Assembly (NCBI GenBank): GCA_002633005.1
Contig: NMRA01000440.1
Location: 98,442-162,441 of the forward strand
DNA length: 64,000 nt
DNA from: Phoronis australis
Taxonomy: Eukaryota > Phoronida > Phoronidae
Direction of reading: 5' to 3'
Shown: in pieces, positions 59,901 to 64,000 of the stretch
Layout: each line of letters begins with the position of its first letter
How positions within the stretch are numbered: position 1 is the stretch's first letter
Translations under genes and position numbers: made by a program
Notes under the pieces: model-generated
Seen by the model: only the letters and a program-made list of their open reading frames with translations
What the model was told of the DNA's origin: nothing
Databases searched by the model: none

Positions 59901-62900
59901 ACCAGATAGTCCTAGCAAAGCCTTAGTAAAATAAGAAATGAGAGTTCAATCAGTCAAATGATAGCTGTCTTTTCATGCCATATTGCGTCACCTGGAGATC
60001 CCAGCACAAACAAAAGGCCGATAACAATTGTAGTGAATTGGAGTCTGATGTTAGTCACAATTGTTTGAATTAAAAGGCGATTCTTTCCGTGACTGACATA
60101 AACATAAGCAAGCCAATATGCCTAACAGTTCATTACACTTGGCAATTTATGGCACTAGTAGACTCAGAGCGACGCTTTTAACATACTGTAGGAACCAAAT
60201 TTACAGGTGTTACCAGTTCAAAATAGGCTTTAAGTAAAGCATACACAAGGCAGATGGTACAAACTGTCACACCTGTACATCTATCATACACAAATCAATA
60301 GCTCAGAGGACTGGCTTCCAAGTCACTGAGATGCCATCTCCAGTTAGGAGCCCACACATCAGGTCACAAGGTCAGTGACCTGGGCTGTCATGCTTAAAAA
60401 TCCACTGATCTATGAAAGCACATGCAGGCCTCATCACAATATGCAATCTGATGGGCATCCTCACAAAACAAAGACTAGTAATCTGTGTCCAGCTGCAGGG
60501 TTTCATATTTAAATGTTTTTGTGGTACAAGAAGAGTAAGGCAGTAATAAAATGTCTATTTAAATAAAATATAATAAATGATGCAGTAAACTTGGCTGAAC
60601 TAATCTGTAAACATTTACCAAATACAAAAATACTATTTGTCTCAGTGAGAAATGCAAAAAAACAACCTATCAGAGTCGTCAAAAGCATTTTCATTCAAAA
60701 GTTTGTTGATATTTCTAACACTGCTGCCAGTCTGACCAGTGTCACCAGGGGCAAGGAATATTAAAAACTGCGCTAAGAAAGAACTTTTTGCGAAGTAAAT
60801 TTCTTATTTACGGAATGACTGACGATTGATCTACTTGAGCAACAGCAAAACGGCCGATAATATCAAAAAAGTAGTCGTCATTTCAAACAAATTTCTAAAT
60901 TTTTGACAGTCTTTCCCAATTCTGGCTGTCCCATCAAACCCGACCAAAATAAAATTCTGTCCGTCCTAAAGACGGATACTATATTAACCCCTGTGATGAA
61001 TCTGCGGTAGTCGACTGTTAACAGAATAATCCACGCGCAAGCGTGCCTCACAATGCCTGCTGTGATAAGTCTTTTCATCCACCTTGGTCATTGTTCAATA
61101 TGAAAATTGCCGGCTAGCAGCTCTCGCCAGTTGACAAAAATAAATTGGGCGTCCAAAAATTATGCTTGATGTGAAACCGAGCATCCAAAATCGGGTTGGG
61201 GCATCCTCCTAAAAGCATCCAAATTGGACACTGGACATTTGTGGATCTGGCTGTTTAGCTTGGTTCAGCAGGCCAACCCAGCACAACTGCTTGCAGTGCA
61301 CATGAACAATGCAATAATAAGACCATGATACAGTTGACCTTCAATACAGCCTTCTCTCTTCTCATCACTGGTTCACAAGAACAATAAGGCTACTCCAGGC
61401 TACGCTGTCCATCTTAATGAAATCAATTATGAGCCACCATGTTTTTTCAACTCAAGGCAAAACCCGGAAAAATGCCTCAGAGCAGAATTATTTGGCACCT
61501 TGATTAACAGTTCAGATTGATAGCTGTGTTTTACAAATATGTTGGCATACTAGATGGAACATGCAAGTGGTATGTACTGCACTACATAGCCAACAGCACT
61601 AACCAGAACAATGTTCATGGTCACACTTACAGCACTAATCAGAACAATGTTCATGGTCACACTTACAGCACTAATCAGAACAATGTTCATGGTCACACTT
61701 ACAGCACTAATCAGAACAATGTTCATGGTCACACTTACAGCACTAATCAGAACAATGTTCATGGTCACACTTACAGCACTAATCAGAACAATGTTCATGA
61801 TCACAATGACAGCACTAATCAGAACAATGTTCATGGTCACACTCACAGCAATAATCAGAACACTGTTCATGGTCACACTTACAGCACTAATCAGAACACT
61901 GTTCATGGTCACACTTACAGCCAAGTAACATTAACAATGACTAGTTACCGTTTAAATCATTTCGAATATTCCAATTGTTCTCAGCGCTTCGCAGTATAAT
62001 GTTCCCCAGATAAATGCAAGACTCTTCTCTGTGTATCTAGTGTCACCCAGTCCAATTGATGAACTCTTGTTTGCAGCTGCTTTGACAAGCCCACATTTAT
62101 TCAAATTCTTGCAACCCACGTCAAAATGATCAATTTCTAGCATTAAAGAAAGTGTCAGATCGTCATTCCAACACAGGAAGTCTGAGTAGTCTGTTCACTA
62201 TTTGTTCAGCACGACACACCCTTAACCCTTTGTTCAATCTTAGTCATTTTCTTTACATTAAGCCTTATTTGAGTATTTGAGTACTTGTTCAGGTAGACAC
62301 ACACACCTGTTTTCGCTGTCATTCATTTTTTAGAGTATGCCTCATTTGCATAAAAACAAGCCAGTGAAGACACTGTTTACAAACTGGCAATAGTTTTACT
62401 CCGTCAACAATTAAGGGCACATTAAATGAAACTTTTTTTCAGTCATTTTTTTTTGCAACTACTTTTGTGCAAAGCAACACTCAAACAAGAACTAAGCTTT
62501 GATTATGAAAGTTTGAAGTAATGTGTCTGGGACTGAACAGTCATTTAGGTTTAGCGCGTAGGCTTCAGAAACACTAGTCCAAAAAAGTAGTTCAGAAACA
62601 AGGCCACATAAGTTTGGACAATGAATGCTGGACTTACCTTCAGCAAAGTATCGATGACTTGAGTGGCATTGGTGACCACAACGTTAGCTGCGTGGGCCGA
62701 GATGTTGTCACTAGTGGAAGCAGCGGTCAACAGATGTGACGAGATCTCAGTGACCAGGGTTAACATGTCTTCGGACACGAACTGCTGTTGGATGGACAGT
62801 TCCAGCATACGACGACCCAGGAGTCTCAACAAAGTGGCAGCCTCAAGGAGGAACATCTCACTCAACTAAACGGGAGTGGCATGAAATGGCATGTTGTTGA

Positions 62901-63338
62901 ATGATAAACATCACATTTTATAATTTACAACACAAGTGCACAAAATAATGACAACGTGCTGACATTGACATAAAGCAACACCACACTGCAGCTCATAATT
63001 TAAAACAAAACTTGATGGAGAACAATCAACTCCTGTATAATCTATCAATTTACTAATGAAACCCCTAACAAAACAATTGTACTAAAACGCAGCAGACTTA
63101 GTTCCTTCATACATGTGCTGCATGAATCGTGGTGCCGAAAGGTTATATTAAGAAATCAACTTAATAAAGCATGACGTGGCGATGGTGGCGTTCACATGAT
63201 CCAATGTATGAAGTAAACATGCGATACACGTGCACTTTCTTACTAACGGTAACATTTTAGTTCATTTAGGATATTACACACCTCATTTGGTACAGCTGTT
63301 GTCCACAGGAGGGCGCTGGCAGTCTGAAGAACTTCATA
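41678..63338 (-). CDS. polycystin-1-like receptor-channel (3' part, 26 exons)
   Basis: Exons in transcript order: 63282-63338, 62638-62865, 58100-58476, 57696-57850, 57079-57179, 56161-56452, 55705-55912, 54906-55018, 54475-54694, 54047-54223, 53162-53281, 52358-52552, 51782-51944, 50631-50869, 49670-49950, 49097-49319, 48253-48509, 47625-47961, 46953-47228, 46457-46678, 46000-46161, 44829-44993, 44388-44536, 43787-43971, 43227-43322, 41678-42114. Sizes sum to 5,435; with one base missing in exon 58100-58476 this closes to 1,811 codons plus stop. Order: GAIN-type stalk, GPS, TM1, PLAT, ten more membrane segments with a polycystin TOP domain between TM6 and TM7, then a 380-residue tail with coiled coils. 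This is polycystin-1 family architecture, a plasma-membrane or ciliary protein that pairs with PKD2-type channels. The long tail fits PKD1/PKD1L1 better than PKD1L2/L3, but I cannot fix the subfamily. The N-terminal ectodomain is outside the window. Confidence 0.93.
42330..42990 (-). repeat. CTAGTGGC repeat family, inverted copy
   Basis: Reverse-complement blocks of the PNKD-intron arrays: actaccactaggaggcgcca, ggcaacaggtggcgcaa-like, ttgccactagggggcaca (twice, near 42680 and 42910). It lies in the intron between 42114 and 43227 of the polycystin-like gene. Confidence 0.8.
44645..44768. repeat. 28-bp tandem repeat (four units)
   Basis: Units of gttgaaacttgaggacagat plus agtatcct; the third has an acg insertion. 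Intronic. Confidence 0.85.
45256..45753. mobile_element. CAGGG-ended MITE, copy 1 (498 bp)
   Basis: Terminal inverted repeats CAGGGCTTGGAAT/ATTCCAAGCCCTG, with exact 6-base direct flanks atgtaa (45250-45255 and 45754-45759). Its body is about 85-90 percent like the copy at 53365-53835. No transposase. CAGGG ends recall hAT, but hAT duplicates 8 bases, so the superfamily is open. Confidence 0.85.
46000..47228 (-). CDS. polycystin-like channel core exons (TM8-TM11)
   Basis: 46953-47228: VAFLTVSIVYTICFIYRFAL (TM8) and DLIKVLVGLMLFMTLFKVLQ (TM9). 46457-46678: LCFIVWLFAYSSLGVGLF (TM10), pore loop SNFRDLWSAMTTVSAMMVHG, TM11 TLFLVTFMMSAFGMLFSY. 46000-46161: VVAILSYHYRDYKQEEILCM and an acidic end. 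The filter position has TVSAMMVHGYD and lacks the L-G-D/N core of PKD2 channels, as expected for polycystin-1 types. Confidence 0.9.
47625..49319 (-). CDS. polycystin-like TM6, TOP domain and TM7 exons
   Basis: 49097-49319: FGFIVLLFLLVVIAFGKDSQ (TM6), YYLNESVTRTF and WYTWSQTTMLDLLYTRG. 48253-48509: NGASVVVGCANIRQVRVKQE SC, the polycystin-motif RQxRV-C, and YDYSAYSRSTDQFHNWTYDT. 47625-47961: VMVEFTLFNVPTNLSTSISL, then TM7 LMLSCELLYILVIIIRLKNV and FFFNPWNVLE. The extracellular TOP (polycystin) domain is complete. The donor of the last exon is a weak gtctgt; a competing gtagaa 24-30 bases on would add about ten residues in a membrane helix. Confidence 0.88.
49374..49452. repeat. 13-bp palindromic tandem repeat (gtacatatgtaca)
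   Basis: Six to seven units of agtacatatgtac. Each unit is itself a palindrome, so the array can form alternative hairpins. Intronic. Confidence 0.85.
49670..50869 (-). CDS. polycystin-like TM4-TM5 exons
   Basis: 50631-50869: WYLPFWFRYVAWTLCLVISV and GAVTIMYGFWF (TM4), then AVMWLQSLYFSLLVCVFISH (TM5). 49670-49950 continues ILLITVYTALRYR and a charged segment ending RKATMKEKKVYSMLW, typical of the loop before the PKD channel part. Confidence 0.88.
50243..50331 (-). repeat. tRNA-derived SINE-like unit (inverted pair, left)
   Basis: The minus strand reads cagtagctaagtggtaggag (A-box-like), then ggttccattcacagttgggg (B-box-like). It is about 80 percent identical to the plus-strand unit 55 bases away. 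Confidence 0.6.
50386..50475 (+). repeat. tRNA-derived SINE-like unit (inverted pair, right)
   Basis: Reads cagtagctcagcggtaggaa and ggtcccattctcagttgggg. Together with the minus-strand partner it makes a hairpin inside the intron between 49950 and 50631. Confidence 0.6.
51430..51480. repeat. GT/GC alternating tract
   Basis: About 50 bases of alternating purine-pyrimidine (gtgtgtgtgcgcgtgtgtg), a form that can adopt Z-DNA. Intronic. Confidence 0.85.
51522..51616. repeat. 21-bp AT-rich minisatellite (four units)
   Basis: Units of attacttaatattatatata plus t; follows directly after the GT tract. Confidence 0.85.
51782..54223 (-). CDS. polycystin-like TM2-TM3 and cytosolic loop exons
   Basis: 54047-54223: RLTVCFTLALMYMCINAIWY (TM2). 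53162-53281: YAVLVGVGCSLSIIPLGLLL (TM3), ending IFRRSN. 52358-52552 and 51782-51944: a hydrophilic loop rich in Ser (SSSESVKPESRHELDQASSG), likely a phosphorylation-prone cytosolic linker, with no known domain. Confidence 0.88.
53365..53835. mobile_element. CAGGG-ended MITE, copy 2 (471 bp)
   Basis: Same ends and orientation as copy 1. Flanks are atttat (53359-53364) and atttac (53836-53841). Against copy 1 it lacks about 20 bases near the 3' end. Intronic in the polycystin-like gene. Confidence 0.85.
54475..55018 (-). CDS. polycystin-like PLAT domain exons
   Basis: Two exons (54906-55018, 54475-54694). They read VSIVLHGDEAMSETRELVSE, FSRNSRDVFIM, then LPESLGRVWKIQIWHNNGGS, SPSWYLSRAVVRDCNTGHNF and FMCEKWFAVEEDDGKVERE. 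This is a full PLAT/LH2 beta sandwich (G-V-WKIQIWHDN-G--P-WYL signature), a cytosolic lipid- and partner-binding module. Confidence 0.93.
55705..55912 (-). CDS. polycystin-like TM1 exon
   Basis: Reads VCIALVATVTLVYFLLLVLC (first membrane helix), a basic stop (DKRHKKTETVIY), and the first PLAT strand YKYEITLETGFRKGAGTTAK. It links the cleaved stalk to the cytoplasmic PLAT domain. Confidence 0.92.
56161..56452 (-). CDS. polycystin-like GPS exon
   Basis: Encodes WWTECVYWSEADRRWLGDGC and VIQCACNHLTAFGGHIA: the four cysteines, two tryptophans and the HL-T cleavage site of the G-protein-coupled-receptor proteolysis site motif. The intact HLT triad predicts self-cleavage as in polycystin-1. Acceptor cag at 56453, donor gtgtgc. 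Confidence 0.93.
57079..63338 (-). CDS. polycystin-like ectodomain stalk exons (GAIN region)
   Basis: Five exons. 63282-63338 reads VLQTASALLWTTAVPNE. 62638-62865 is a helix-rich block (MFLLEAATLLRLLGRRMLE, NVVVTNATQVIDTLLK). 58100-58476 holds SRYQTEYVPSLTLDDVHFLL and, after a one-base frame break, TKVAALSVHMADGLQIPIFN. 57696-57850 reads EIVSSNFTLFKHKMNMHQF; 57079-57179 ends EIQLFFPAHTFN. The helical first part followed by beta-rich repeats before GPS is what the GAIN domain of polycystin-1 looks like. N-glycosylation sequons (NAT, NFT, NVS) fit an extracellular place. Confidence 0.85.
58477..61515. other. large polycystin-like intron, first part
   Basis: A 4.2 kb intron (58477-62637). A 19-base duplication (gactttcacattaaatgtg) lies near 58556-58594, a copy of the 40.4 kb dispersed repeat at 60125-60235, and a possible A-box-like SINE remnant (atagctcagaggactgg) near 60299. 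No exon found. Confidence 0.45.
60125..60235 (-). repeat. dispersed repeat, partner at 40370-40475
   Basis: The reverse complement shares tggtaacacctgtaaatttg, gttcctac and the gtgccataaattgcca end with the plus strand at 40370-40475. Confidence 0.6.
61590..61923. repeat. 36-bp minisatellite (about nine units)
   Basis: The unit contains agcactaatcagaacaatg and ttcatggtcacactt. Its length is a multiple of three and it lacks stops, so frames of 105-160 codons are open on both strands. The plus frame repeats TNQNNVHGHTYS. It is intronic to the polycystin-like gene and I do not call it a gene. Confidence 0.9.
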
Positions 63339-63589
63339 CTGAAAGCAGAAGTTTTAAAACTAAAAACCATTTACACATGTCCAAGAGATTGAAAACCATT
63401 CTTTAAGCAATGGTAATGGCGGATCATCAATCATTCCATTTTCATAGACACCCCCTGGTGGTCAATGAATAAACTGCTTAAAAGTGATGTCCCATTTATA
63501 CCTATTGGGTGACACACTTAGTCTTCAGGCTCTCAACCAGTCTCAAGCTGCTATTCAAACCACTTGCTAAGTGAGATGACTTGTGGACA

Positions 63590-63990
63590 TATGTAGCTAG
63601 ACAAGTGGCTCAGTTATCTCACAAACAATGTGGCCATCTGTAGCTAGGCAAGTAGCTCACAGTTATCACACTAACTGTGTGGCCATCTGTAGCTAGGCAA
63701 GTAGCTCACAGTTATCACACTAACAGTGTAGCCATCTGTAGCTATACAAGTGGCTCACAGTTATCACACTAACAGTGTGGCCATCTGTAGCTATACAAGT
63801 GGCTCACAGTTATCACACTAACAGTGTGGCCATCTGTAGCTATACAAGTGGCTCACAGTTATCACACTAACAGTGTGGCCATCTGTAGCTATACAAGTGG
63901 CTCACAGTTATCACACTAACAGGGTGGCCATCTGTAGCTATACAAGTAGCTCACAGTTATCACACTAACAGGGTGGCCAATGTTAGCACT
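63590..63990. repeat. 49-bp tandem repeat (about eight units)
   Basis: Units of gccatctgtagctatacaag, tggctcacagttatcacact and aacagtgtg at 49-base spacing (for example 63731, 63780, 63829). It reaches almost to the window end, in an intron or 5' flank of the polycystin-like gene. Confidence 0.88.
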
Positions 63991-64000
63991 AGGCTTGGCT

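Noticed and set aside
60740-61000. CAGGGG...CCCCTG bounded segment as a hAT-type MITE
   Set aside because: The inner ends match poorly and the flanking 8 bases do not repeat.
61517-61999. 160-codon ORF with NVHGHTYS repeats as a protein gene
   Set aside because: It is almost wholly a 36-base minisatellite, is open on both strands, lies in an intron of the opposite-strand gene and has no splice or start support.
63590-63990. CRISPR-like array
   Set aside because: Repeats are contiguous without unique spacers and the DNA is animal; ordinary minisatellite. The same holds for the arrays at 10.0, 14.8, 38.1 and 61.6 kb.

Overview
This is animal nuclear DNA. Coding exons have GT-AG introns, both host genes encode metazoan protein families, and the space between them is filled with retrotransposons and repeats. 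The sequence looks like a highly polymorphic marine invertebrate, most likely an invertebrate deuterostome such as amphioxus. That guess rests on a Gmr1-type gypsy element, copia elements with a half-tRNA primer site, TATDN2-like sequence, and about 5 percent divergence between what look like two haplotypes joined side by side. Species cannot be fixed from the window.

Layout. 1-4543: a 2.9 kb near-perfect inverted-repeat (foldback) DNA transposon with TTAA target duplications. 4544-15805 (+): eight 3' exons of a PNKD-type metallo-beta-lactamase-fold hydrolase, missing only its 5' exon(s). One exon and the repeat array that follows it are present twice around a single N, which looks like a haplotype duplication. 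16-39 kb: a retrotransposon graveyard, nearly all on the minus strand. It holds several decayed standard Ty3/gypsy copies, an almost complete 5.2 kb gypsy element with integrase upstream of reverse transcriptase, a decayed TatD-like gene, and a three-level nest in which a BEL/Pao-derived element sits in a copia LTR and that copia sits in the RT of another copia. 40.7-64 kb (-): 26 exons (1,811 codons plus stop) of a polycystin-1-like receptor-channel. They run from the GAIN/GPS region through PLAT and eleven membrane segments to a coiled-coil tail; the 5' part lies beyond the window.

The two host genes are convergent and about 25 kb apart. Nothing in the sequence suggests a joint function. 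Introns carry minisatellites, a CAGGG-ended MITE (two copies), tRNA-derived SINE-like units and a dispersed repeat built around a CTAGTGGC motif that resembles the CTCF core. Exon boundaries were read by eye from splice sites and frame. The polycystin model closes in frame from first exon to stop only if one base missing from exon 58100-58476 is allowed for.
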